Source: Adiantum capillus-veneris
Taxonomy: Eukaryota > Streptophyta > Polypodiopsida > Polypodiales > Pteridaceae
DNA length: 64,000 nt
Assembly (NCBI GenBank): GCA_014529385.2
Contig: CM043966.1
Coordinates: forward strand, 85,059,087 to 85,123,086
Direction: 5' to 3'
A program made the position numbers and the translations under genes. How positions within the stretch are numbered: the stretch's first letter is position 1; each line of letters opens with the position of its first letter. The notes under the pieces were generated by a model, which saw nothing but the letters and a program-made list of their open reading frames with translations, had not been told where the DNA came from and made no database searches. Below are positions 43,646 to 54,800 of this stretch, piece after piece.

Positions 43646-46455
43646 TGTCATTATCATCTTCACACAGAATGCAGACGAGGAGTCAAAACGATGTGTATCA
43701 TATGAATATCAAACTGACCAGAGAATACGAGCCCCTCCACAAGAAGAATAAGCGAGGCATCCTTTCCGAAGCTTCAAAACAGAACTTTAGATTTCAAGGT
43801 AAAAAAAGCGTTGATCTTTGGGTGGATGGCAGGATATATCCTAAGCATCCTATCACCAACTCAACTCCACCGTTCAAAAACATAACGTCATTGCTGAACT
43901 ATGTAGGAGACGGTTATTCTGGTTTATATGGATACACCAAGCATTTAGCGGCCAAAAGTGATATTCTTAAGCTTGAGAGAGACCTTGCACACAAAGAAAA
44001 CTTTTGCTTGAAGCAAATTGTGACAGAGTGCGCTCAACAACTGAAAGGCAAGGACGAAAGCATCACGCAGCTCACGCAGGATCTTTGAGAAAAAAATATT
44101 GTCTTGGGTCCTCGGTTAAGAGAACGACGCTTACGAGACATTGAACAACTGAAGGTTGGTTCTGGGGGTTTGAAGAAGAGGGTTAAAGCAATCAAGTAAG
44201 ATTATCATTCAAGCAGGTTTAATTCATCTTTACATTTGTAGTTTTATATCTTACTTTTCATATTTATGCTTAGATCGTTGTTACATCCTCAGTCAAATAT
44301 TGACAGCAACACACCAACTTCTTCAATTCCTTATGGTCTCATACTAAAACGCAAAGATGTCGCCGGACTTTTGGACGATAAGCGCTATTGCAAGATTGTT
44401 GCTAAGCAACTTGACACTCTTTTGAAATAGAATCAACTCCAAACACGTGATGTTCAGTCAATTCTGGATGAAGCCGGAATATCCAACAAAGGTTATTCTG
44501 CAATTTTTAGGTATGTCTGGTGTTTGAATCAATTGTCTTCACCTGTCAAATCAGATGTCTGCAATTTTTAGGTATATTGGATATATGTAGCATTTGAAAA
44601 CTTGAAAATAGTCCATTTGCTTAATTTTTTGTTTACAGAACTATGAAGCAACAAAGTAAGAAGTTCAATCTCAAGCACACGTTGATGCCAAATCCTTTCT
44701 CCATTCGAAAGACAAGACTAGAGGTCAACCAGGAAGTGCTTCGGACATTGGGCACTCCTTTTCACATTGAAGCAATGTACAGATCGCCATCATCAGAGGA
44801 AGTGGTCTATGACAAATACAATAATATATTTTATGATTTAGTAGCTTTGCAAACATATATTGTTCAATTGTTTGAGGTTTCTCAAGAGGAATGCAATGGA
44901 GTCTTGAAGTTTGTGCTTAAAGTGGATGAGTGCGAGCTAGTGAAAGAGACAAAGGTTGAGCGTGTCACAATAACACTTATGAATAGAGCATTAGATGAAA
45001 GCATTGCTTCAGACGACCCTAGAAACTTTAGCGTGCAATCCGAAAACAATATTTTCTTATTAGCCACATTCAAGGTTTGATATCAACAAGTTTTTGCTTA
45101 AGAAAATGATTGGACATGTTTCATTTGATTGGTTTGGTTTTCCCATTTCAGGTGCCTGCAAAGAATTTCGATATTCTTAACTGGGTTTTCCATGAAACAA
45201 GTATTCCTGAAGTCATAAGCGAACAGAGAAATGGAAAGACACTCGATGTATTAGGCATGGGTTCATACACAGTAGAGTGGCATATGGCTGGAGATCTCAA
45301 AACCCTAAAGTGTATGTACAACATCTCAAAAGGAGCAACAAGTAAAAGCCCTTGTTTGTATTGCATGGGAGGAGTCATTGGTCTTGACAAAAGAAATTGG
45401 AGGAGAGCATCGGACAGGCACTTGCAGGACCTTAACTTCCGCCCAGTGTTGGATATTCTACTATCCAGAGTACATATTTTCACGATGTATGCACTCTGCA
45501 GAATCATTGAGAAACTTATGTTTCTGTACATTTGTTTGCTTGGACCACTCGGCCAGCATCAGCAAAACAAAGGGCTATATTATCATTTGAAACAGTTTTC
45601 TCAGATATGGGCTTGCATGGAGGACATGTGAAAATAGGGCAGGACGAGAAGAGGTCTAAGAATGGTCGAGATGTGCCAAAGAAGTTGTCTATTGGCGGTG
45701 TGAAAGCCCGTCTCTTCTTGTCGATGCCAACAAGTGGCAGACAACGCAAAAGCCAAAGTGCTCAGGAAAGGTTGACATTGAGATACAACCGGTGGAGAAA
45801 CCTGCACAATGCAGTGGTTGACCACGCAAACAATGGTGCAGCAAGGACTCGCAAAGCGAACATGTGGAAAAGTTTGGATTCCATATTCAAGTTTTGTGAG
45901 CTCAATACTTGGAGATATACTGACTATACATTGTTTCAAGACGCTCTGGAGACCTTCCACAGGTCTTTCATAGCTGCATGGACAAATCAACACATAACTC
46001 ATTACATGGTATATTAATTTATTTGATAAAATTGTGATTATATATTTACATATAAACAATAGGCTGTTTTTTTTTTGCAGCATATCATATGCAACCACAT
46101 GCCTTGGTTTGCTAGGCAGTATGGTAGCTTGGCTATATGGTCTACACAAGGTATGGAGAAAACTCACTACCAAGCCCGTACTGGCTATTTCAGCCACACT
46201 CGTCACGGAGGTGGTGCAAACAAAGCCAACAGTTTGGAGGAACTACATCAATGGACTTATCGAAAACTTATGCATAGAACACACCGAAAGGAATGTATCA
46301 AAGACACTCAGATTGGCCAAGCAATGAGATTAGCAAGCAAACGGTGTAAGAAGGAAATATGGGAGGCATCTTCTGCGGCATCGCGACATGCAGAGTGGCG
46401 ACTTCAAAAAGAACGCACTGGAAAAACTTGGACAACTCCGACCCAAGTTGTTTGA
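43646..46455 (+). pseudogene. Putative DDE transposase, five exons, decayed
   Basis: Likely exons 43646-44195, 44274-44510, 44639-45074, 45152-46008 and 46081-46455; all four introns have GT-AG ends and matching phases. Exon 1 has a Lys/Arg-rich region and a possible coiled coil. Candidate catalytic acids: D in LKFVLKVDECEL (exon 3), D in WHMAGDLKTLKCM followed by KSPCLYCM (exon 4), and E in WSTQGMEKTHYQAR (exon 5), with GLHGGHVKIGQDEK between. This order resembles a transposase group known to me from other eukaryote transposons, but I cannot name the family. Breaks: TGA near 44086, TAG at 44428-44430 and a frame change near 45530. The start ATG is inferred. Confidence 0.7.
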
Positions 46456-46660
46456 GACTTCCTAAAGATAGCGCATTGTAACACAATAAAATTTTTTGTG
46501 CCAAGAAAAGACAACCAGTCACACAAAAGTGAGAAACATAATGTACTCATTGTTTTGATAGAAAATGTACTATTTTTTGGCATCGACAATATACATTGGA
46601 GCTTCTCTATTCTTCATCTTCGTCAGGAAAAGTTACAAAATATTCTGGCCTTTTTGCCTG

Positions 46661-48238
46661 CTATGTGTTATCGTCTTCTTCTTGCCTTGGTCTTTTGCAA
46701 CCTAGTCCTGCAGGTTCGTTTGTCGACAGTACATTTGTCTCCACCTCCACAGCCACAAGAGACATTTCTTCAGTAGGCAGATGCGCAATTGGTTGTTTAT
46801 TGCAAAACATAGCATGCTTGTCATACTCTAGTAATTGCGCAAGGTCAGTGATTCCGCATGCCAAACCATATGCTGCTTGGGTCAAAAAATAGCGACTACG
46901 CAAACCATACATTCCTGGCCCTTGGCCAAACATATACAATGCGGCCTTTTTTTCTAAAAGGATTATTTTATCTGCGTTCCACCTGATGAAGGCCCCTCCT
47001 AAATATCTTGAAAGTGTCTTCAACGTCATCAAGGGTAGCTCCGCGTTGTCATTGGAGAAGGACGAATGGAAGACCAAAAAACTCGGATACTTAAGATTCT
47101 TTAAGTATTGGCCAAGAGAGGAATTCTTCCCTAAATCTCCCATGCCTCGTCCACGAGGGCGAGGAATGAAGGTATCATCATAGACAACCAATTGCAACAA
47201 ATTAAAATTATGAAATGAGATAAGTAGTAACCAAAAAGGTAAGGCAAATAAAAAAAGATTACCTTCTGGTTTTCATCTTCATCAAGTAAGTCCTCATTCC
47301 ATAGGTTGATGCCGCCCTGACCTCTAGTGGGCGCATTGGAGGTTGAGGCCAAAGATGATGAAGAAGTGGTTGCCTTACCCATTTCTTCAATCCCTAGCTT
47401 TTTTTGCACTTCCATGAACTCCTTTTCTGTTGGAAGCGTGCGCTCATACCTAGCAACATCATTGTAAATCATCACAAGTGCACTTGCGGGGTCAACGAAC
47501 TCATCGTCATTTACATGGGCATCTATAACAGAATACTTGTCGTGCTCAGGGTCAATGATAGCATCATCCTCTTTGAGATTCTGTGCCACAATGGCAAGGC
47601 AATAGTCCTCTCGAAGGTCAAAAAGCTCCATAATGTCGTTAAGCAAGACATACTGCAAATCACCAATAGGTATGGTAGGTAGAACACTAGTAGGCAAAGC
47701 ACCCTCCGGAAGCTGCACTCCCTCTAAAACCTGCAAGGCAAGGCTTCCCCGAGACTTGGGCTCTTGACCCTCCCCAGTCTAATCCTCTAGTGAGGCCTCT
47801 ACAGCATCAGCATGCTCATCCAAAATTAAATGCAAATATAAAATAAAACCTACATAATATTCAGCCACTCGACACGTGCAGTTATGAAGTGTACACTTGT
47901 GGTCTGTTATCCGCAAGTGCACTGGCAGCTTAAGGCAACTCCTAGAAAATATGTGTTTCTTGGAGGAGTCTGAATTGATATCCTTCATGTGAACAAAACA
48001 AACTCCTTGTATATCGACAATGCCACCAAACGTTAGCTGCTGGTAGGTCTGCTCAAAACCTAATAGGTAATGTTGCGCGGAGACAATCCACTCATGCAAA
48101 GAAAAATCTGGATTGAACATCGGCCTGATCTCTGTCTCGCGCTGCTGAAGCCCAATGCGGTATAGAAAATGAGATAGTTTTTCTTGGGGGGCATCCTCAG
48201 AGCAAGGCACTTCCTCCTCTGCTTCAACATTGAAGGGG
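46661..48238 (-). pseudogene. ORF-X: unknown gene of the TIR element
   Basis: Probable exons 48238-47854, 47778-47263 and about 47125-46661. The first intron (GTAGGT...TTAG) joins frames cleanly; the second has a good donor (AAG|GTAATC) but an uncertain acceptor. Visible: an acidic start (VEAEEEV), a Cys/His cluster DHKCTLHNCTC that could bind zinc, an acidic middle (DEDENQK), a conserved-looking globular part (LSRYLGGAFIRWNADKI, LTQAAYGLACGITDLAQLL) and a basic KRPRQ near the end that could be nuclear targeting. No in-frame start ATG is visible, so the 5' end is open. It converges on the transposase (205 bp between stops). Function unknown; possibly an accessory transposition protein. Confidence 0.5.
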
Positions 48239-48308
48239 TGTATTACAAAAATTCAAAAGCGAAGATAGACGAGAGAACACAACATCCAAACAAAGGGGGA
48301 GAAAGTCA

Positions 48309-48316
48309 TATTTATA
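48309..48316 (-). promoter_or_regulatory. TATA box of ORF-X
   Basis: The minus strand reads TATAAATA about 75 bases before the ORF-X reading. It faces away from the H3-like promoter across the 217-bp repeats. Confidence 0.5.
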
Positions 48317-48337
48317 GGACTCCTGAGGACAATGATG

Positions 48338-49020
48338 ACATCGATTGACGTGCATCATGGGGCCGACGTGCATCATGCAGTCGCTCTGATGATTACACCA
48401 CGTGTCAGCTGTCGTGGAACGGCAGTGCCACAACGCGAAAATGGTGCCGCCACACAAAAAAAGCATCGATATCTCGTTTTGGCGTGACAACTTGTTGTCG
48501 CGTCATAACACGATACGGCTAGTCAAGAGTACTGCGGTCCGCCTCCTCGTGTTGTGTTGCGATGCCTTTTTTGTCGTGCCACGCGTGCATCATGCTGTCG
48601 CCGTGATGATTACGCCACGTGTCAACCGCCGTGGAACGGTCGCGCCACAACGCCAAAATGGTGCCGCCACACAAAAAAAGCACCGATATCGCGTTTTGGC
48701 GTGACAACTTGTTGTCGCATCATAACGCGATATGGCCGGTCAAGTGTACTGCGGTCTGCCTCCTCGCGTTGTGCCGCGATGCCTTTTTTGTCGCACCACG
48801 CGTGCATCATGCAGTCGTCGTGATGATTACGCCACGTGTCAACCGCCGTTGAACGGTCGCGCCACAAAGCGAAATGGGTGCCGCCGCTCTACAAAAGCAA
48901 CACTATCGCGTTCTTGTGCGACAGCCAGTTGTTGCGTCATAACGCGATACGACCAGTGAAGAGTATATTGGTCCGCCTCCTCTCGTTGTGCCGCGACATA
49001 CCATTGTTGCTTGGGCAACC
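48338..49020. repeat. 217-bp tandem repeats with 48-bp palindromes
   Basis: About three copies; landmarks (CACGTGTCA followed by the GTGGAACGG block) recur at 48404, 48621 and 48838, a period of exactly 217. Each unit contains a CpG-rich imperfect palindrome, best at 48686-48733, with perfect outer arms ATATCGCGTT/AACGCGATAT and inner GACAAC/GTTGTC. The third unit keeps arms TATCGCGTT/AACGCGATA (48904 on). The array separates the divergent ORF-X and H3-like genes, so it may be a shared promoter, a transposase-binding array, or both. Confidence 0.9.
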
Positions 49021-49168
49021 CGTTGGGGCGCTTTTGTCCCGATGTGCCACGTGGCGCGTAATCATTATGCTCGCACACACGTAATCATTATGCTCTCACG
49101 CTTCTCGTCATACCTCGCAATGTCATGACTAATGCAGCCGCCTCTTCTCATTATACTTATTCGGCTAA

Positions 49169-49174
49169 TATAAA
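49169..49174 (+). promoter_or_regulatory. TATA box of the H3-like gene
   Basis: TATAAA lies 122 bases before the ATG at 49296, followed by a run of 19 C (49177-49195) and a T-rich stretch. No competing TATA is seen between it and the ATG. Confidence 0.55.
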
Positions 49175-49295
49175 CACCCCCCCCCCCCCCCCCCCGTTTT
49201 TTTTCTCACCGTTTTTTCCGAAGTGTCTCTAGTCACTCTGCCTTTTTACCCACGTCCAGAGTTCCATATTTCCTCACATTCTCCTCGTTCAGGTC

Positions 49296-49766
49296 ATGGC
49301 CCGCACAAAGCAAACTGCAAGGAAGGTTTATTCTGGCCAGTCTGTTCCGCAGGGCCAGGCTAGCTTGTCTACAGCGCAACCGTCAACATCGCATGGGATT
49401 CCGGGCAAGACCATGCCGCAGTTACGCGCAACAATGCGAAGAAGAAGATACGAGCAAAATAGGAGCATTCTACTCGAACTTCATAAGATCCAAAAGCACA
49501 TTTCATTGGCAATACCTAAACTGCCATTCCAGAGAGCTGTTCGCGAGATTTATGAGCAAAACAACCTGAATTTCCGATGGTCTCGAAGTGCAATGGGGTG
49601 CTTGCACGAGGCCGCCGAGGATTTTTTTGTAGAGCTTTTCCAGGACAGCTACATTCTCTCGGTCCACACCCATAGGACAACATTGATGCTACGAGACATC
49701 AACACACTTCGCCTTCTCAGGTTCAGGTATGACAAAACAATACCGCCTGCCGGTATTTCAGATTGA
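49296..49766 (+). CDS. Divergent histone H3-like protein encoded by the TIR element
   Basis: 156 residues, uninterrupted. Residues 1-10 are MARTKQTARK, identical to canonical H3 through K9 (mature numbering); then S10, K14, K18, K23 and the ARKS/K27 motif are lost and replaced by a Ser/Gln/Pro-rich tail. From about residue 48 the histone fold aligns without gaps: KIQKHISLAIPKLPFQRAVREI (alpha-N/alpha-1; written here as a family block), then RSAMGCLHEAAEDFFVELF (alpha-2) and HTHRTTLMLRDINTLRLLR (alpha-3). Loop 1 has canonical length, unlike typical CENH3. It ends TGA 49764-49766, and three bases later an ATG in the same frame opens the Ulp1-like gene, so the original product may have been a fusion. 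Role unknown. Confidence 0.88.
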   Translation: MARTKQTARKVYSGQSVPQGQASLSTAQPSTSHGIPGKTMPQLRATMRRRRYEQNRSILLELHKIQKHISLAIPKLPFQRAVREIYEQNNLNFRWSRSAMGCLHEAAEDFFVELFQDSYILSVHTHRTTLMLRDINTLRLLRFRYDKTIPPAGISD

Positions 49767-50961
49767 AAGATGGACACTATTCTTAGAATACCACCTATTG
49801 ACAAGGTCAAAGTTCATGAAGTGTCTACACAAATGCATCGATATAGCACCCGTGTCAACACCGAGCGGGACACAACAGAAGACGATAGTGAGAGATTGGA
49901 GCAGTTACGCCTTGAGATGATGGAGGAACAAATGGCAGATGCCATCAGCGACGCCAACGCTGATGATTTGTCATTGTTGTTTCCCTATTTCCATGTTGGC
50001 CTTCCTGTGTGGAGACACATTCTGTATTTTCCTTATTACTCCCACGAGATTGCAATTTTACAGAACCGGACGAGGGAACTCATGGACTCAATCATCAATT
50101 GCTTTCTTTGGTGCGTGCTATTCTTTTTTTCACAATAAATTCTTTTAATATATTCAATTTTGTATGACACGAATTTCTTTACAGTTTTGTAGTTTCAAAT
50201 TTGCCTTGGAATATGCAAGATGATGTCGCTGTCCTTGACTCGAACCTCTTGGTCGTTTTGACGGCCGAGGATACATCTTTAGTGGAAGTAGTCGACTGGT
50301 TCCAGTCAGTGAACATGGATACGGTAAAAATTTTTGTTCTGGCTTATCATGAAGGGTACGCAATGTTTTCAATAGTGAAATTATTTTATCTTGAACTCTA
50401 ATTTATTGTGATGACATATGTTTTGCTTATGTTTATTTGTAACAATGCTCATTGGAGTCTTGTTCTCTTACACCTTGAACAAAACCGGTGCTACCTTCCT
50501 AATTCATCCCATGGATTTCATGGTGAAGTACGTAGGTAAGAGGTTTTGTATTTTGTTTGACATCGCATAGAATTTTTTTAAAAGTCGCTTATGTAATTTA
50601 ATTGTATTTTGCGCAGATCTGTTCGGAAGCTTGTGTCTGCTCTTGAAGCTTCAAAGTCCCTAAGCAGGACGATGCCTACTCTTGTGGATGGAGGGTCTTA
50701 TTCAATGCAGAAATTTTGTTAGGGGTCATGCTTGATGGAAGTCGTAGAACTGTAAGCATTTGACACTCGTTTACAGATTTGTATTTTAATAAGTTACTAG
50801 CTATGTTAATAAACATGATGTTCTTAACGTAGGTAAGAAATTTGGCAGATTATTCAAAGGTTGATGTTTCTTCGTTTAGAAACAGAATGATTGAAAACTT
50901 AATCAATTGCACGACCATGCGTCCAGACGGAGCACGTGATGCCTTTATCCCGCCAGCACCA

Positions 50962-51781
50962 TGTTAAGTATGGAGCCTGATTTATCCTTGTAATTTTCTG
51001 TGGTAAAACCGCACATTTGTAAGGCCCCCATTATGAGGAGAAGCCATCGTGCGTGAAGGAAAATCACTCACCGGAAACCAAAATTTTCACGGACAAGAAT
51101 CAGGGGCAAATTTAAAGGCCGCGCCCCCGAGACTTTTTTTTGCCGGAATATTCTTTTTCGCCGAAATATTATGGCCGGCCGGCGGCCGGAAAGTGGTCGG
51201 AAAACAACCAGTCGGTTGGCCGGTGGCCGGTAGTCAATGGTCGATGGCCGGTGGTAGGAAGTCAATGGCCGGTGGCCAGTGGTCGGAAGTCAATGGCCGG
51301 TGGCCGGTGGTTGAATTCAATGGCCGGTGGCCGAATTCAAAAGCGGACTTGTCTTCTCAAGGGCGGCCACACATGGGCGGATTGGAGGGTCCGATTTGGA
51401 CTTATTCGCACAAGGGCGGCTACACATGGCTGTCTCTCATTAGAGAGGGCAGCCCTTTTGGCCTATAAAAGGAGGCCATTTCTACACACATTTTATAGTG
51501 TGAAGTTGATGCAACAAGGTGAGTGTGACGTGGTGAGAGTGAAGCAAGGTGGGAGCTCCATTAAGGGTATAATCCCTTTGTAAACTACTTCTTGTTTTGA
51601 AGTACTAAAGCCATTGAGTGGCTGCTTTCCCGTGGACGTAGCCCACATTGGGTGAACCACGTATATCGTGTGTACTCTCTCTCTCTCTCTCTCTATTCTA
51701 TAATCTCGTGTATATAAATCTGTCTCTCTCCATTAAGTAATCTACTCAATTATCTATTTAGCTACGTCTTATTTCCTAACA
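50962..51781 (+). repeat. 5' LTR of Copia-2
   Basis: TGTTAAGTATGG ... TTTCCTAACA, 820 bp. Parts: U3 with the GGCCGGTGG/GGAAGTCAATGG minisatellite (about 51170-51340), TATA box TATAAAA (51464-51470), and (CT)n near 51680. It differs from the 3' LTR at several positions in the first 250 bases and by CT-repeat length. Confidence 0.96.
51464..51470 (+). promoter_or_regulatory. LTR promoter TATA box
   Basis: TATAAAA in the context GGCCTATAAAAGGAGG, conserved in the Copia-1 and Copia-2 LTRs (also 56253-56259). It would start transcription of the element about 30 bases downstream. Confidence 0.75.
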
Positions 51782-51783
51782 GC

Positions 51784-51795
51784 TGGTATCAGAGC
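51784..51795 (+). other. Primer binding site (tRNA-Met), Copia-2
   Basis: TGGTATCAGAGC two bases after the 5' LTR. Confidence 0.95.
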
Positions 51796-51854
51796 AAGGT
51801 TTGCTCGTAGTTAAATTGTCTCAAGGAAAGGATTCTTTGAATTGAGTGGGAGTT

Positions 51855-54800
51855 ATGGCGGAGGAAGGGAAGCTCAAGATTAAGAAGTTCAACGGCAAAA
51901 ACTACCAACATTGGAAGATGCAGATTGAAGACTATCTCTACCAGAAGGACCTCTATTTGCCACTAGGCGGTCTTGCGAAGAAGCCCGCAACAATGGCAGA
52001 TGAAGCATGGATTGTCCTTGATCGAAAGGCACTGGGAACAATCCGGTTAAGCTTGGCGTCAACGGTGGCCTTCAATGTTTCGGAGATGAAGACCACGGAG
52101 GACTTGATGAAGTCACTTGACGACTTCTACGAGAAACCATCGGCATCCAATAAGGTATTTCTTATGAAGCGCTTGTTCAATCTAAAGATGGCAGAGAATG
52201 GTTCAGTTGCAGAACACCTAAATGACTTTAACACAAACATAAGTCAACTTCGATCAGTGAAAATCAATTTCGATGACGAAGTGCGAGCTCTCCTTATACT
52301 ATCATCTCTACCGGATAGTTGGGACAGCCTTGTGATGGCTGTAAGTAATTCTATCTCTGGCACAGATACTCTTAAGTTTGATGATGTTGTGGGTGTTCTC
52401 CTAAGCAAGGAAATGCGAAGGAGAAGCACAGGAGAATCATCAAGTGTTGCACTATCAGTGGAAACAAGAGGAAGGCTTAAGGAGAGGTTCAAAAACCAAA
52501 AGGGTCGTGATCGCTCAAGGCGGAGCAAGTCACGCACAAAGTCAGTTCTTGAATGTTGGAACTGCACAAGAAGGGCCACGTCAAGAAGGATTGCTGGTCC
52601 AAGAAGAAGAAGGAGACAGAGTCTCAAGACAACAAGCCAACATCGGAGGCCAATGTGGCAGGTAAAGTAGAGCAAGATGCTCTAATTCTCTCATTAGACA
52701 ATGTGTCTAATTCTTGGATAGTAGATTCCGAGGCTTCATTCCATGCGACACCACACAAGCAACATTTCCAAGACTACACCAAAGGTCATTTTGGGTATGT
52801 ATACTTGGGAAATGATGAAGCTTGTGAGATTGTCGGCAAAGATATAGTTTCTGTCAAAACTGCTAACGGATATGAATGGAAGCTTAAAGATGTTAGGCAT
52901 GTTCCTTCTCTTCGCAAAAATTTGATCTCTACAGGACAATTGGACGATGAAGGTCACAACATTGCATTCGGAAACAAACGGTGGAAGATCTCAAAGGGAT
53001 CTTTGGTGGTTGCCAAGGGAGAAAAAGTTGGTACACTTTACTTGTGTACTGTTAGCACGCAACCTTCAGCTTGTGCAGCAACTACAGAAGTTGACAGCGC
53101 GGTGTGGCACTACCGACTTGGGCATATGAGTGCCAAAGGAATGCAAATTCTTCAAACAAAGAAGCTTCTACCAGGTTTGAAAGAAGTGGACTTAGAGTTC
53201 TATGAAGATTGTGTTTATGGTAAACAAAAGAGGGTAAAATTTCAAAAATCAGGAAATGAAAGAAAAAATAAAAAACTTGAGTTGGTTCATTCTGATGTTT
53301 GGGGTCCTGCAAGTACACCATCACTTGGTGGCTCATTGTACTATGTAACATTCATAGACGATGCGACTAGAAAAACATGGGTTTATGTCATGAAGAATAA
53401 ATCCGATGTATTTTCCATATTTCAAAGGTGGAAAGCCTTTGTGGAGAATGAAACAGGTACCAAGGTTAAATGCCTCAGATCCGACAATGGAGGCGAATAT
53501 TGCAGCCAAGCTTTTGAAAGCTTTTGTGCTAGCAATGGCATTCGGAGGCAAAGGACAACCCCAAGGACACCTCAACAAAATGGGATTTCGGAAAGGATGA
53601 ACAAAACAATCATGGAACGAGCACGAAGCATGCGGCTATATGCAGGCCTACCGCTTGAGATTTGGGCGGAAGCTGTAAATACGTCTATGTACTTAATCAA
53701 TCGGTCACCCTCAACGGCATTGGATGGGGGAGTTCCAGAAGAGGCATGGACAGGTAAACCGGTGAATTATAAATTTCTCAAAGTGTTTGGGTGTGAGGCT
53801 TTCATGCACATAGATAGAAGCCTAAGATCAAAGTTAGATGCAAAGTCCAAAAAGTGTTTCTTCATTGGCTATGGAGAAGGAGACTTTGGGTATTGCCTAT
53901 GGAATCCTGAAGATGGTAAAATCTTAAGGAGTAGGGATGTAATTTTTAACGAACAAAATATGTACAAAGATTACTTGGAAAGAAAACAAACAAAAGAAAC
54001 AGGTGATGAGTACATGGAGCTTGAGGACGGTGAAGACTCAAGGACTGCAAACGGTGACAATGTGCAACAACGTCAACCAAATGAGGAGCCTCAACCTATT
54101 CCCTGAAGATCTACAAGAGCAAGTAGACCTCCAGAAACTTTTGTTCCTTCCTTCAACCATCTCTTGATCTCAGATTCTGGAGAGCCGGAATCATATGAAG
54201 AAGATATGCAACATGAATCCAAAGAAGAATGGACGAAGAGCATGCAAGTGGAGATGGACTCACTACATCGCAACCAAACATGGGAGTTGGTTGAGTTGCC
54301 TAAAGGTAAGCGGGCACTTCAAAACAAATGGGTGTACAAGCTAAAGGAAGAAGAAGGTGGGAAGAAAAGGTACAAGTCTAGGCTTGTGGTAAAAGGTTTT
54401 TCTCAAAAGAAAGGTATTGACTTCAATGAAATATTTTCTCCTGTTGTAAAAATTAACTCAATTAGGCTTGTCTTAAGCCTTGTGGCTACTCATGATCTAA
54501 ATCTCGAGCAAATGGATGTAAATACGGCATTCCCTCACGGTGACTTAGAGGAGGAAATCTACATGCTTCAACCAAAGGGGTATGAAGTAAAAGGTAAGGA
54601 GAAAATGGTTTGCAGATTAAAGAAGAGCTTGTATGGTTTAAAGCAAGCATCAAGACAATGGTACTTGAAGTTTGATCGATGGATGTTGGATCATGGATTC
54701 ACAAGATGCAACTTGGATCACTGCGTCTACACGGAGAATTTGGGAGATGGGAAATTCATCATCGTAATGTTGTATGTTGATGGCATGTTGATTGCAAGTG

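Noticed and set aside
49728-49762. A 35-base intron joining the H3-like ORF to the Ulp1-like ORF
   Set aside because: GT and AG are present, but the intron would be too short for plants and the spliced frame stops after a few codons.
49296-49766. Centromeric H3 (CENH3) identity for the H3-like gene
   Set aside because: The canonical MARTKQTARK tail start is kept and loop 1 is not lengthened, both unlike typical CENH3.
51049-51468. Open frame starting REGKSLTGNQNFHGQESG in this LTR and in the other three Copia-1/2 LTRs
   Set aside because: It lies in U3 and arises from a GC-rich minisatellite without stops; no start context or known domain. LTR length variation changes the frame between copies.
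51846-51854. GTG at 51846 (and its equivalent at 12494) as the start of Copia gag
   Set aside because: A plant gene should start at ATG; the ATG three codons later is conserved in both copies and starts the family-typical MAEEGKLK.
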